Notes under the pieces: model-generated
Database searches by the model: none
What the model was told of the DNA's origin: nothing
What the model saw: only the letters and a program-made list of their open reading frames with translations
Position numbers and translations under genes: made by a program
NCBI RefSeq assembly: GCF_000174775.1
Contig: NZ_ACLR01000111.1
Coordinates: 1-64,000 of the forward strand
Source: Porphyromonas uenonis 60-3
Lineage (GTDB): Bacteria > Bacteroidota > Bacteroidia > Bacteroidales > Porphyromonadaceae
DNA: 64,000 nt
Reading direction: 5' to 3'
Part shown: one piece after another, positions 36,947 to 45,433 of the stretch
Layout: every line of letters begins with the position of its first letter
How positions within the stretch are numbered: position 1 is the first letter of the stretch

Positions 36947-37574
36947 TAGCTCTTGAGGATAGGAGCGAGCGCACATTGTCTATGAGCAGACGTACGGCAA
37001 CGGAGTTGAAGCCTCCCTCGGGAATGATCAAGTCGGCGTAGCGTCGTGAGGGCTCGACAAACTGCTGGTGCATCGGCTTGACCGTCGTGAGGTACTGCTC
37101 GATAACTGAGTCGACACTGCGGCCCCGCTCCTTGACGTCGCGCTGTATACGACGGGCCAGGCGCACATCGTCGTCCGTCTGCACGTAGATCTTGACATCC
37201 ATCAGGTCGCGGAGCTCTTCATTCTCAAAGATCAAGATGCCGTCAATGATCAGCACGCAAGGCGGATCTATGGGGACCGTCTCGGGAATGCGGTTGTGAT
37301 TGACAAAGGAGTAGACGGGACGCTCCACGCTGTGTCCATCGCAGAGCTGGCTAATCTGCTCGCACATTAGCTTCGTGTCGAAGGCGTCGGGGTGGTCGTA
37401 GTTGAGCTTAGCACGTTGCTCCAGAGGTAGCTCATCGTGCGCCTTATAATAGTAGTCGTGGCTGAGGACTACGACATCCTCATCAACAAAGGTCTCTTGC
37501 AGACGGCGCACCAAGGTACTCTTGCCAGAAGCGGTACCACCCGCTACGCCTATGATAATCGGTTTGTGCTTCAT
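36939..37574 (-). CDS. udk: uridine kinase
   Basis: A 211-residue kinase that phosphorylates uridine and cytidine (salvage). The P-loop GVAGGTASGKST (residues 9-20), the SHDYYYKAHDELP substrate region and the FDTKLM segment are typical. The start at 37574 follows the glycosyltransferase stop by 18 bases. Two pyrimidine-salvage genes (udk and upp) are in the window but in different operons. Confidence 0.95.
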   Translation of the reverse strand: MKHKPIIIGVAGGTASGKSTLVRRLQETFVDEDVVVLSHDYYYKAHDELPLEQRAKLNYDHPDAFDTKLMCEQISQLCDGHSVERPVYSFVNHNRIPETVPIDPPCVLIIDGILIFENEELRDLMDVKIYVQTDDDVRLARRIQRDVKERGRSVDSVIEQYLTTVKPMHQQFVEPSRRYADLIIPEGGFNSVAVRLLIDNVRSLLSSRAKH

Positions 37575-37592
37575 AGCTTCAGCGAAATAGTC

Positions 37593-38648
37593 TTATGCGT
37601 TTACTATAAATAGGTATCTCCGCGTAGCGCAGCGCTCCATAGTCTCTAGCAAAGAGTCGTACGAAGCCCCCGCTAGCGAGAGCTGTAGGTGAGTTTCCTC
37701 AGGGAAAGCGTCTACATCTGCGACCAGCTCGGCAAGCGTCAGCGACACCGTGTGCGATGGCGGTAGCGAAGCTTTCGCCTTGCGACGACAACGTGCCAGA
37801 CGACGCTGCAGGTTGATGGCAGCCAGTACCAATGGCATGGTCACGCGTCGGCTCCACCAGCTACGTCCCTGATGCTTGAGGTAGAAGAGGCGCATCGCTC
37901 CGTAGAAGTTCTCCTCGTAGCGTACCCTATCGGCCGCCTGCTCCGACTCGCCCTTGTAGTGTAGTACTGGCGTGGGGAGGTAGTAGTTATGGTAGCCCGC
38001 TCGCTCTATCGTATAGCAGAGATCAATGTCCTCGCCATACATGAAGTAGCGCTCGTCCAGTCCGCCCACCGCTTGATATAGTACCCGTCTCATCATCAGG
38101 AAGGCGCCCGTCAACACTGGCACCTGCTGCACTTCGTCGGGCGAGAGATGACCCTGGTAGTAGCCATTGAGCCAAGCAGAGCGAGGTGCCAAGCGATAGA
38201 GACGTGTCAAGCGACAGAAGCTATGCCACAGCGTAGGCACGCCCCGCTTGCTCTCGGGGTGCATCACCCCAGACTGGTTAATGAGGCGAGGTCCTATAGC
38301 ACCCGCCTCGGGATGGGTACGAAGAAAGGCCAAGCAGTACGACAGCGTCGACTCCCCCACTAACGTATCAGGATTGAGCAACAAGAGGTATTCGCCACTT
38401 GCCTCGGCAATGGCTTGGTTATTGCCACGAGCAAAGCCTCCATTCGTCGGGCTCTCCAATAGCTTAACCTTAGGCTCCCCGCCAAAAGCTGTGCGGAGAC
38501 GATCCATCGAGTCATCGCCCGAAGCATTGTCCAGCACGATCACCTCAGTCTCGCCCTCGATCAGACGACAGCTAGCCAGCACCGAGCGAACCGCCTCGAT
38601 GGTTAGCTGCGGTACCTTGTAGTTGACGAGGATGACCGAGAGGAGCAT
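37593..38648 (-). CDS. family 2 glycosyltransferase (rhamnosyltransferase-like)
   Basis: A 351-residue GT-A enzyme: N-terminal SVILVNYKVPQLTIEAVRS, nucleotide-sugar site VLDNASGDDS, NPDTLVG (DxD-like region), and GEDIDLCYTIERAGY, the ED motif of the family. The C-terminal end of about 60 residues is specific. It resembles WbbL-type sugar transferases for surface polysaccharides; donor and acceptor are unknown. Confidence 0.88.
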   Translation of the reverse strand: MLLSVILVNYKVPQLTIEAVRSVLASCRLIEGETEVIVLDNASGDDSMDRLRTAFGGEPKVKLLESPTNGGFARGNNQAIAEASGEYLLLLNPDTLVGESTLSYCLAFLRTHPEAGAIGPRLINQSGVMHPESKRGVPTLWHSFCRLTRLYRLAPRSAWLNGYYQGHLSPDEVQQVPVLTGAFLMMRRVLYQAVGGLDERYFMYGEDIDLCYTIERAGYHNYYLPTPVLHYKGESEQAADRVRYEENFYGAMRLFYLKHQGRSWWSRRVTMPLVLAAINLQRRLARCRRKAKASLPPSHTVSLTLAELVADVDAFPEETHLQLSLAGASYDSLLETMERCATRRYLFIVNA

Positions 38649-38666
38649 AGCACTACCCTGCTAGCG

Positions 38667-39977
38667 CTAGGCAGAGACCACGATGAGGTAGTAGTTCTTC
38701 TTGCCTCGCTGTACCAGTAGATAGCGACCAGCGATTAGATCGTCGGTGGTGACTACGCAGTCTTGGTCAGCCACCTTCTCCTTGTTAAGGCTTATGCCGT
38801 TCGAATCAATCAGCTTGCGTAGCTCGCCCTTGGACTTAAAGATCGGAGCATGCTCCACCAGTAAGTCTAGCAGCTTGACGCCACCCGCCTGCTCTAGGAG
38901 CGTCCGTCCGACGTTGTAGTGTGGCACGCCTGCCATCACCTCCTCGAGTAGCTCTTCGGGCATCTGGCGCAGCTGGTCGTGCGTGTTATTGCCAAAGAGT
39001 ATCTGTCCAGCCGACATGCTCTGCTCATAATCCTCACGTCCATGAACCATGACCGTGAGCTCCTCTGCGAGCGTATGCTGGAGCAGGCGCTCATGTGGAG
39101 CCTGACGATGACGCTCTATGAGCGAATCAATCTCCTCTAGTGGTATGCTGGTAAAGATCTTGACAAAGCGCTCTGCGTCCTCGTCCGAGACGTTGAGCCA
39201 GAACTGGCAAAAGGTGTAAGGCGACGTGTAGCGACGATCTAGCCAGACATTGCCCTTCTCCGTCTTGCCAAACTTCGTGCCGTCCGCCTTCTTGATGAGC
39301 GGACAAGTCACGCCAAAGGCTTCGCCACCATCGATGCGACGAATCAGCTCCGTGCCAGTCGTAATGTTACCCCACTGATCGGAGCCACCCATCTGCACAC
39401 GGCAGCCGTACTCACGGTAGAGGTGCAGGTAGTCGTAGCCCTGGAGGAGCTGGTAGGAGAACTCGGTGAAGGAGAGTCCCGCCTCGGCATTCGCCTCAAG
39501 ACGACGCTTGACGCTATCCTTCGCCATCATATAGTTCACCGTAATATGCTTACCGATGTCTCGGATGAAGTTGAGGAAGCTGTAATCCTTCATCCAGTCG
39601 TAGTTGTTGAGCAGCAGCGCCTTATTGGGAGCGTCCGACTCAAAGTCTAGGAAGTGCCCCAGCTGCCGACCGATGCACTCCTGATTGTGTCGGAGCGTGT
39701 CCATGTCTAGGAGGTTACGCTCCTGGGACTTCATCGAGGGGTCGCCGATCATACCCGTAGCTCCACCCAGTAGAGCTATCGGCTTGTGCCCAGCACGCTG
39801 CAGGTGCCGTAGCATCATCACGCCGACAAGGTGACCGATGTGGAGCGAGTCAGCCGTCGGGTCAAAGCCCACGTAGGCAGTCGTCAGATGCTCTGTGAGT
39901 TGCTCTTCGGTGCCTGGCATGATGTTATGAATCATCCCACGCGCCTTCAGTTCGCTAATCAGTGAGGAGTGGCTCAT
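38667..39977 (-). CDS. tyrS: tyrosyl-tRNA synthetase
   Basis: A 436-residue class I synthetase: [18 protein letters not shown] contains HIGH at 46-49, tyrosine-binding GGSDQWGNI, and the KMSKS-equivalent KFGKTEKGN near residue 235. An S4-like RNA-binding domain occupies the last 80 residues. It heads the minus-strand run tyrS, glycosyltransferase, udk, TRIC, L,D-transpeptidase. Confidence 0.96.
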   Translation of the reverse strand: MSHSSLISELKARGMIHNIMPGTEEQLTEHLTTAYVGFDPTADSLHIGHLVGVMMLRHLQRAGHKPIALLGGATGMIGDPSMKSQERNLLDMDTLRHNQECIGRQLGHFLDFESDAPNKALLLNNYDWMKDYSFLNFIRDIGKHITVNYMMAKDSVKRRLEANAEAGLSFTEFSYQLLQGYDYLHLYREYGCRVQMGGSDQWGNITTGTELIRRIDGGEAFGVTCPLIKKADGTKFGKTEKGNVWLDRRYTSPYTFCQFWLNVSDEDAERFVKIFTSIPLEEIDSLIERHRQAPHERLLQHTLAEELTVMVHGREDYEQSMSAGQILFGNNTHDQLRQMPEELLEEVMAGVPHYNVGRTLLEQAGGVKLLDLLVEHAPIFKSKGELRKLIDSNGISLNKEKVADQDCVVTTDDLIAGRYLLVQRGKKNYYLIVVSA

Positions 39978-40005
39978 AGTTATTCGTTATCTGTTTCTTA
40001 GGTCA

Positions 40006-40013
40006 CAAAGATA
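40006..40013 (-). promoter_or_regulatory. -7 box for the tyrS operon
   Basis: The minus strand reads AAATTCGTATCTTTGTGACC, about 30 bases before the tyrS start. No TTG is evident at -33; a palindrome cluster begins just upstream. Confidence 0.6.
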
Positions 40014-40029
40014 CGAATTTGCTAGTTAA

Positions 40030-40100
40030 TAGACGTTTCCACCATTGGAACTGAAAGGTTCCTCCGTTGGAACTAAAAAGTTCCAAGAGGGGAACTCTTT
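40030..40100. repeat. short palindromes of the GGAACT/AGTTCC type
   Basis: Units GGAACTGAAAGGTTCC, GGAACTAAAAAGTTCC and GGAACTCTTTTTGGAACT occur in 60 bases. They recall the GAAACT/AGTTTC units at 4600-4880 and 18500-18570. The rest of the 320-base gap up to 40230 has no gene I can support. Confidence 0.6.
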
Positions 40101-40230
40101 TTGGAACTCGTATATACTAGAAAGAGAGTACGATACGATTTCTTCGGCAGACCTCTTCCACACGTCAGCTCCGCTAGGGTTACAGCACGAGCTGCCGAGA
40201 CATCTTCCTCCCCCCCTCAAGAACGACAAC

Positions 40231-40260
40231 GGGCGGACTCACTACATGGTGAGCCCGCCC
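40231..40260. terminator. hairpin terminator of the triple-repeat lipoprotein gene
   Basis: A 12-bp stem GGGCGGACTCAC/GTGAGCCCGCCC with a 6-base loop lies 39 bases beyond the stop; on the minus strand it is followed by GTTGTCGTTCTT. Confidence 0.7.
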
Positions 40261-40298
40261 GTACTATTATTGTCGATGTTATATCGCTCGGTCTAACG

Positions 40299-41759
40299 CT
40301 ATCGCTTCAGGCGTCGTGCCAGTGAAGCAGATGAGCTACCGAAGTCCTCAATAGGACTGAAGCTGAGACCCGTGATAACGGTACCCTCGTCGATCTGAAC
40401 CATGACGCCCTCCTGCTCGTTGATATAGGTGGGCAGTGAGATAGATCTCTTCTTGTCATAGACAAATCCACGACGCTCCAAGCGATCGATGAGCGATGGA
40501 GAGCGGAGTGCCTTGAGATCTGTACAGATGACCATCGCAGCTCCGTAGAGGTTCTCGTCCTTGTCGGCTGGAAGCAGGATAATGGTCGGGAAGTACTTGC
40601 TACGTGTCTGTACTCCTGGGAATGGCATATCGTTAGCAAGCATCGGGAGGACCGTAGCCGTGTAGTCTTCCTTGGCATACTTCTTCATGACATCCTCCAG
40701 CTTATCCTTTTCAAAGCCAAAGAGTGGCATCGGGAAGTCTACCTCCTCATAAGGTAGAAGTTGCTCTATTTGACTATTGGTGTAGTACTGGATACCTGGA
40801 CGGAAAGTCTCTTTAGCCTTAGCGTCCTTAGGGATATTCATATCTACATTAGCAATGAGCTTGATGCTCTTGTCGTAGTAGATGGGGTTGCCCTCCTTAT
40901 CCTTGAGACCTGTGGGCTTGAAGCCTTGAGACCTGAGGTAAGCATCAAGCTGCTCAGGCGTAGGACGGTGGAGCGTGTCGCAAGAGATCTTGCTCTCCTC
41001 GAGGAAGTGGTTGGTCTTAAGGTCTAGCCAATAAGTCACTTCCGTGTAAATCTCATGACCCGTCTTGAACTTGAAGACACCCTTGTCAGGCTTGCTCGCC
41101 TCAGCATCAAATGTATGTCCCATACGAGCCTCAAAGAGCTGAACCATCTCTAGTGTAGCTCCGTAAGGTAGGAGAGGAGTCCATATACCAGTAGCCTTGT
41201 CCTGAAGAGGATCGACGCGTAGCCAGTTGGTCTTCTTGTTGTCATTGTTAGCCCACCAGAAGATAGGCTCGGTCTGCTCGCCATCCACGAGGACGACAGA
41301 GGAGACACGGCTACCGCGTGGAGCGCTGACGTAGATCTCCTCCGAAGCCTTAGCCGTGCGGAGACCACTCTTGACGAAGCCGTTGTTGAGCAGATACTCG
41401 TCGATGAACTGCTTGGCACTCTCCTGCGAAGCAAACTGTACGCGAGCCACCTGATAGTGACTGCTCTTGTCAAAGTAGTAGACGATCTCTCGTACCGCCT
41501 TGGTGTCCTGAGGCGTAGCCGTCAGAGTCATCAGCTCGTTTGAGCGCTCGACCTTGTTGCCACGCTCTTTTTCGATCTGAGCCACCTCATTGAGCGTGAT
41601 GCCGTAACGCTCGATGGGGAGCATCCACTGCGAGATCTTCTGAGGCTGTTGCGGTTGCTCTGGCGTGTCAGGCTCCGTGATCGAATTACACTCACTACAG
41701 CTCGTGAAGGTGCATAGCCCTGCTATCAGGAGCAGGAGGATTGATGTGATTCTTTTCAT
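40299..41759 (-). CDS. lipoprotein with three internal repeats, function unknown
   Basis: A 486-residue lipoprotein (signal LLLLIAGLCTFTSCSE) without a known domain. Three related modules follow one another: WMLPIERYGITLNEVAQIE (from about residue 45), LLPYGATLEMVQLFEARMG (about 196) and PMPLFGFEKDKLEDVMKKY (about 342). Each has a start helix, strands ending in -IYVSAP, -IYYDKS or -ISLPTY, and a final strand. The middle module has YWLDLKTNHF, which parallels YYFDKSSHYQ in the first. It has its own promoter at 41868-41875 and a terminator. Confidence 0.75.
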   Translation of the reverse strand: MKRITSILLLLIAGLCTFTSCSECNSITEPDTPEQPQQPQKISQWMLPIERYGITLNEVAQIEKERGNKVERSNELMTLTATPQDTKAVREIVYYFDKSSHYQVARVQFASQESAKQFIDEYLLNNGFVKSGLRTAKASEEIYVSAPRGSRVSSVVLVDGEQTEPIFWWANNDNKKTNWLRVDPLQDKATGIWTPLLPYGATLEMVQLFEARMGHTFDAEASKPDKGVFKFKTGHEIYTEVTYWLDLKTNHFLEESKISCDTLHRPTPEQLDAYLRSQGFKPTGLKDKEGNPIYYDKSIKLIANVDMNIPKDAKAKETFRPGIQYYTNSQIEQLLPYEEVDFPMPLFGFEKDKLEDVMKKYAKEDYTATVLPMLANDMPFPGVQTRSKYFPTIILLPADKDENLYGAAMVICTDLKALRSPSLIDRLERRGFVYDKKRSISLPTYINEQEGVMVQIDEGTVITGLSFSPIEDFGSSSASLARRLKR

Positions 41760-41867
41760 AGGGAAAACGTTTTATAGTTAAACTTGTTTAGTGTGCATGT
41801 CCGCTTACCACGCATCATCAACGCAATAGGGGATCCGCTACAATCTTCTTACGTGACTGTCGCTAGG

Positions 41868-41875
41868 CAAATATA
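41868..41875 (-). promoter_or_regulatory. promoter of the triple-repeat lipoprotein gene
   Basis: TTG at 41894-41896 (minus), an 18-base spacer, and TATATTTG. The leader is about 100 bases. Confidence 0.6.
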
Positions 41876-41941
41876 CTTATTATTTTCTTATGACAACTCA
41901 ACAATCGTAAAACCTTACTCTCGACAGCTGAAGAGTCCGTT

Positions 41942-42009
41942 GAAACGAATCCCCTCTCTCCTCTAAATCCTAATCTCTAATTTCTCATTCCCGACTTCTT
42001 GGGAGGAAT
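41942..42009. repeat. 68-bp direct repeat, left of rhuM
   Basis: Matches 43270-43337 in the same orientation with five mismatches in 68 bases. It contains a 7-bp array (CTCTAAA, TCCTAAT, CTCTAAT) and ends CTTGGGAGGAAT. Confidence 0.88.
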
Positions 42010-42062
42010 GTACGGCTCCATAGAAAGAGGTGGCTATAGAACTTCCTCTGAAGCTTTTTACC

Positions 42063-42070
42063 TACATTTG
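42063..42070 (+). promoter_or_regulatory. -7 box for rhuM
   Basis: TACATTTG, about 70 bases before the rhuM start, matches TAnnTTTG. No TTG is seen at the expected distance. Confidence 0.45.
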
Positions 42071-42140
42071 TAAGCGTGTTGCGCTTGACACCAAAATGTG
42101 CACTGCCCCGCACTTACTAGCATAAGAAGCGAGATACGAT

Positions 42141-43184
42141 ATGGACGAGCAACGGATTATCATATACAATAGCGACGACGGGCGTAGTAAGGTCACACTA
42201 TACGCCCAAGATGGAAGCGTATGGCTGAACCAAAGTCAACTAGCGGAGCTTTTTGACACCTCCAAGCAATCAATCAGCTACCATATAACTAACATCCTGG
42301 CAGATAAGGAGCTGGACGCAAATTCAGTTGTCAAAGATTATTTGACAACTGCCTCAGATGGCAAGCAATACAATGTAGCCTTTTACTCCTTGGAAATGAT
42401 CCTAGCGATAGGCTTTAGGGTCAGGAGTAGACGGGGTACACAGTTTAGACAGTGGGCGATGCGCAATCTGAGGGAGTATATGGTCAAAGGATTTGTCATC
42501 GATGATGAGCGACTGAAAAATCCCGATGGTAGACCTGACTACTTTGATGAACTCTTGGAGCGTATCCGAGAGATCCGTGCGAGCGAAAAACGCTTTTACC
42601 AAAAGGTGAGAGACCTGCTCGCTCTCAGTAGCGATTATGATGCTAGCGACAAGAAGACACAAATGTTCTTTGCCGAAATACAGAATAAGCTAATCTACGC
42701 TGTGACGCATCAGACGGCAGCCGAACTGATACTCTCACGAGCAGATGCTAGCAAGCCTAATATGGCATTGACATCTTGGCAGGGGAATGTAGTGCGGAAG
42801 CAAGACATCTTGATCGCAAAGAACTACTTACGCCAAGAGGAGATTGATCAACTCAATAGGCTGACGACACTCTTTCTCGACTCTGCAGAGCTACGGGTCA
42901 AGGAGCGGAGAGATCTCACGCTCAACTATTGGCGCAGTAATGTGGATGCATTGCTTCAATTCCAAGGTAAGGATTTGCTTCTCGGCAAGGGAGCTGTAAC
43001 GCACAAGCAAATGGAGCTACAAGTGCGCAAGGTATATGCACAATTTGACCAGAGGCGTAAGTTAGAGAGTTTGCATGAAGAGGAGCTACGAGAGGCTCAA
43101 GAATTAAAGCAACTAGAGGAGAACGTTATAGCACGTACTAAAGAGGATGTGTCAAGTCCGCAACGTGACAACACTTTGAACTAG
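42141..43184 (+). CDS. RhuM family protein
   Basis: A 347-residue member of the Virulence RhuM family. The N-terminal part reads SVWLNQSQLAELFDTSKQSI (a winged-helix-like DNA-binding region), followed by YSLEMILAIGFRVRSRRGTQ and FRQWAMRNLREYMVKGF. The middle has KLIYAVTHQTAAELI and the C-terminus is charged and helical. RhuM genes are found on Salmonella islands and in many mobile or accessory regions; the molecular function is not established. It is alone, with no partner gene, between two 68-bp direct repeats. Confidence 0.88.
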   Translation: MDEQRIIIYNSDDGRSKVTLYAQDGSVWLNQSQLAELFDTSKQSISYHITNILADKELDANSVVKDYLTTASDGKQYNVAFYSLEMILAIGFRVRSRRGTQFRQWAMRNLREYMVKGFVIDDERLKNPDGRPDYFDELLERIREIRASEKRFYQKVRDLLALSSDYDASDKKTQMFFAEIQNKLIYAVTHQTAAELILSRADASKPNMALTSWQGNVVRKQDILIAKNYLRQEEIDQLNRLTTLFLDSAELRVKERRDLTLNYWRSNVDALLQFQGKDLLLGKGAVTHKQMELQVRKVYAQFDQRRKLESLHEEELREAQELKQLEENVIARTKEDVSSPQRDNTLN

Positions 43185-43269
43185 ACTCCCCCCTCTCTCT
43201 CGTAAAGATAAAGAACAACTCTGGCTAAGAATAAATCTACGCTCAATCTCACAAGTCAAGGCGCTCACT

Positions 43270-43337
43270 GAAACGAGTCCCCTCTCACCTCTAATTCCTA
43301 ATCTCTAATTTCTCATTTCCGACTTCTCGGGAGGAAT
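43270..43337. repeat. 68-bp direct repeat, right of rhuM
   Basis: Right copy of the repeat at 41942-42009, 1328 bases away, and directly joined to dispersed repeat copy C. Confidence 0.88.
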
Positions 43338-43550
43338 TTCCAAATAGCTCACGAGGAAACGAAATTTCCCCACGGAACCGGGAAATAAAAGTTCGGAAGA
43401 ATGAAATGAAACTTCGGAAGAAAGATTTCGAAGTTCCGAAGATTTTTTTTGTTCCTCCGTGGAGGATTCTCGTTTTCTACCGAGGCATTTGCGATTTCCT
43501 CGGAGGTGTGCTGTCGGGGGCTTTGAAAGGTATCGGAGTGCATCGAGGGA
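43338..43550 (+). repeat. dispersed intergenic repeat, copy C
   Basis: TTCGGAAG at 43392 and 43413 and TTCCGAAG at 43434 (21-base steps), followed by eight T and TTCCTCCGTGGAGGAT, then a tail with CTTTGAAAGGTATCGGAGTG. The tail and the 7-bp arrays after it are matched by copy D in reverse over about 300 bases. Confidence 0.88.
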
Positions 43551-43684
43551 GTTAGAGATTAGAAATGAGAGATTAGAGGTTAGAGATCGGAGTGTTTCGG
43601 AACTATCGGAATGATCGGATTTCTAACCTCTAATATCTAACTTCTAATATCTAGCTTCTAACCTCTAATCTCTAACCTCTAAAT
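43551..43684. repeat. inverted pair of 7-bp arrays in front of the FKBP gene
   Basis: Left arm 43551-43587 has TTAGAGA, TTAGAAA, TGAGAGA, TTAGAGG units; right arm 43619-43683 has TTCTAAC, CTCTAAT, ATCTAAC units in the opposite sense. The spacer has GTTTCGGAACTATCGG. The right arm runs into the -7 box at 43688. Confidence 0.8.
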
Positions 43685-43687
43685 TCG

Positions 43688-43695
43688 TACCTTTG
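43688..43695 (+). promoter_or_regulatory. -7 box P1 of the FKBP-aroC operon, joined to a 7-bp array
   Basis: TACCTTTG within AAATTCGTACCTTTGCGGTA. The 30 bases 43671-43700 are identical to the pyrE promoter region at 12987-13016 (opposite strand). Confidence 0.7.
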
Positions 43696-43714
43696 CGGTA
43701 GCACCTGCGAGGTC

Positions 43715-43722
43715 TATCTTTG
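43715..43722 (+). promoter_or_regulatory. -7 box P2 of the FKBP-aroC operon
   Basis: TATCTTTG within GGTCTATCTTTGCGG, 27 bases downstream of P1, gives a second possible start with a leader of about 40 bases. Confidence 0.5.
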
Positions 43723-43768
43723 CGGTGGTGCTTAAACTGCATTTTATCACGAAACAATTATACCTAAT

Positions 43769-44335
43769 ATGAAGATTACAAAGGATAGCTACGTAACCTG
43801 CGAATACGAGCTCTACACGGGCTCTGGCAAGGAAGAGATCGTCGAGAAGGCAACGCCCGAGGCGCCCCTAGCGCTGATCGTCGGGGCGGGATTCCTACTG
43901 GAGGCTTTTGAGAAGCAACTGATGGGACTAGAGGCTGGCGACAAGTTTGACTTTACCCTCACGCCTGAGGAGGCGTATGGTGAGGTCTCTGACGCTTACG
44001 TCCTAGAGCTGGAGAAGGAGCTCTTCAAAAACGATAAGGGTGAGTTCCACTCGGACGTCGTCTACGAGGGCAATGCCGTCCCAATGCTGGACAACCAAGG
44101 CAATCAGCTGGTTGGTATCGTTGAGAAGGTCGGCGATGACACGGTGACGATGAACTTTAACCACCCCTTGGCTGGTCAGACACTGCACTTCGTTGGGTCT
44201 GTCCTAGAGGCGCGTCCGGCTACTGAGGAGGATCGTCAGAGACTGACGGCACAGTTCTCCGGACATGCGGGCGGTTGCTGTGGAGACGACCATGACCACG
44301 AGGGGGGCTGCTCTTGCTGCAGTGGCTGCCACTAA
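43769..44335 (+). CDS. FKBP-type peptidyl-prolyl isomerase, SlyD-like
   Basis: A 188-residue isomerase/chaperone. The FKBP domain is interrupted by an IF-type insert (residues about 75-130), as in SlyD: GAGFLLEAFEKQLMGLEAGD, then DFTLTPEEAYGE, and the closing NHPLAGQTLHFVGSV. The last 25 residues are rich in Cys and His (GGCCGDDHDHEGGCSCC), a likely nickel or zinc binding tail as in SlyD. aroC starts 9 bases after the stop. Confidence 0.92.
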   Translation: MKITKDSYVTCEYELYTGSGKEEIVEKATPEAPLALIVGAGFLLEAFEKQLMGLEAGDKFDFTLTPEEAYGEVSDAYVLELEKELFKNDKGEFHSDVVYEGNAVPMLDNQGNQLVGIVEKVGDDTVTMNFNHPLAGQTLHFVGSVLEARPATEEDRQRLTAQFSGHAGGCCGDDHDHEGGCSCCSGCH

Positions 44336-44344
44336 GCCATCACT

Positions 44345-45433
44345 ATGAATAGCTTCGGACGCAAGCTGCGACTGACCACCTTTGGGGAGTCGCACGGAGT
44401 CGCATTGGGGGGTGTCCTCGATGGTATGCCTGCAGGCTTCCTGATAGATAGGGAGGCTGTGCAACGCTTTGTCGACTTGCGTCGTCCAGGCTATTCACGA
44501 TCTACGACAAAACGCCGAGAGCCAGACGAAGTGGTCTGGCTCTCAGGCTTGACTGACGAGGGGCGGACGCTGGGTAGTCCGATAGCCTTCGTGATACAAA
44601 ACAAAGATGCTCGCTCGCAGGACTACGCCACCGCTACGAGCTTGGGCGGAAAGCCCTTTAGAGCAAATCATGCCGACCTGACTTACTGGCTCAAGTATGG
44701 TCTAGAGCCTCAGCCTGGTGGCGGTCGGTCAAGTGGTCGCGAGACGGTCGCTCGTGTGGTGGCGGGAGCCGTTGCTCAGCAATGGTTAGAGCAGGTGTGG
44801 GGAGTCACGGTGCAAGCTTTCATACAACAAGTGGGCGCTCTGTCGCTAGCTGGCGACTACACGACTTATCCGCTAGAACATACTTATGACCGCCTCTGCT
44901 ACTGCCCCGATGCGACACTAGATGAGGAGATAGCAGCCTACCTGACTAAGGTACGAACCGACCGAGATAGCGTGGGCGGTGTCGTGGGCTGCGTGGTACG
45001 TGGTATGCCGGCTGGCGTGGGCGAGCCGATCTTTGACCGCATACCAGCCCTGCTGAGTTATGCCGTGATGAGCATTCCGGGGAGTCGCGCCTTTGCCTTT
45101 GGGGATGGCTTTGACCTAGCGGGACTGCGGGGTAGCGCCGTGCTTGACGAATTGCTCGCGATGAGCGATGAGGGCACAGTAACCTTCGGAAGTAATCACA
45201 ATGGCGGGGCACTCGGCGGGATTACGACGGGACAAGACTTGAACCTGAGCGTAGCGTTTAAGCCGACCCCAACGATAGCCCGTCCGCAACAGACGCTCAC
45301 GACTGAGGGCGAGTGCGTGACACTCACCTTCACGGGGCGTCACGACCCGTGTATAGCACTGCGGGCGGTGCCTGTCGTGCAGTCAATGGTGGCGCTGACT
45401 CTGGCGGATCTATTGGTCGCTCTCGGCGATTAG
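44345..45433 (+). CDS. aroC: chorismate synthase
   Basis: A 362-residue FMN-dependent enzyme that makes chorismate from EPSP, the last step of the shikimate path. Typical blocks are FGESHGVALGGVLDGMPAG at the start, RPGGGRSSGRETVARV-like GGGRSSGRETVARVVAG, and FGSNHNGGALGGITTGQ. Length is normal. It follows the FKBP gene and its 3' end overlaps hemG on the other strand by 24 bases. No other shikimate gene is nearby. Confidence 0.96.
   Translation: MNSFGRKLRLTTFGESHGVALGGVLDGMPAGFLIDREAVQRFVDLRRPGYSRSTTKRREPDEVVWLSGLTDEGRTLGSPIAFVIQNKDARSQDYATATSLGGKPFRANHADLTYWLKYGLEPQPGGGRSSGRETVARVVAGAVAQQWLEQVWGVTVQAFIQQVGALSLAGDYTTYPLEHTYDRLCYCPDATLDEEIAAYLTKVRTDRDSVGGVVGCVVRGMPAGVGEPIFDRIPALLSYAVMSIPGSRAFAFGDGFDLAGLRGSAVLDELLAMSDEGTVTFGSNHNGGALGGITTGQDLNLSVAFKPTPTIARPQQTLTTEGECVTLTFTGRHDPCIALRAVPVVQSMVALTLADLLVALGD

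Noticed and set aside
40045-40325. Overlapping small frames on both strands between tyrS and the lipoprotein gene
   Set aside because: They cross palindromes and the terminator, have no family resemblance and no consistent start.
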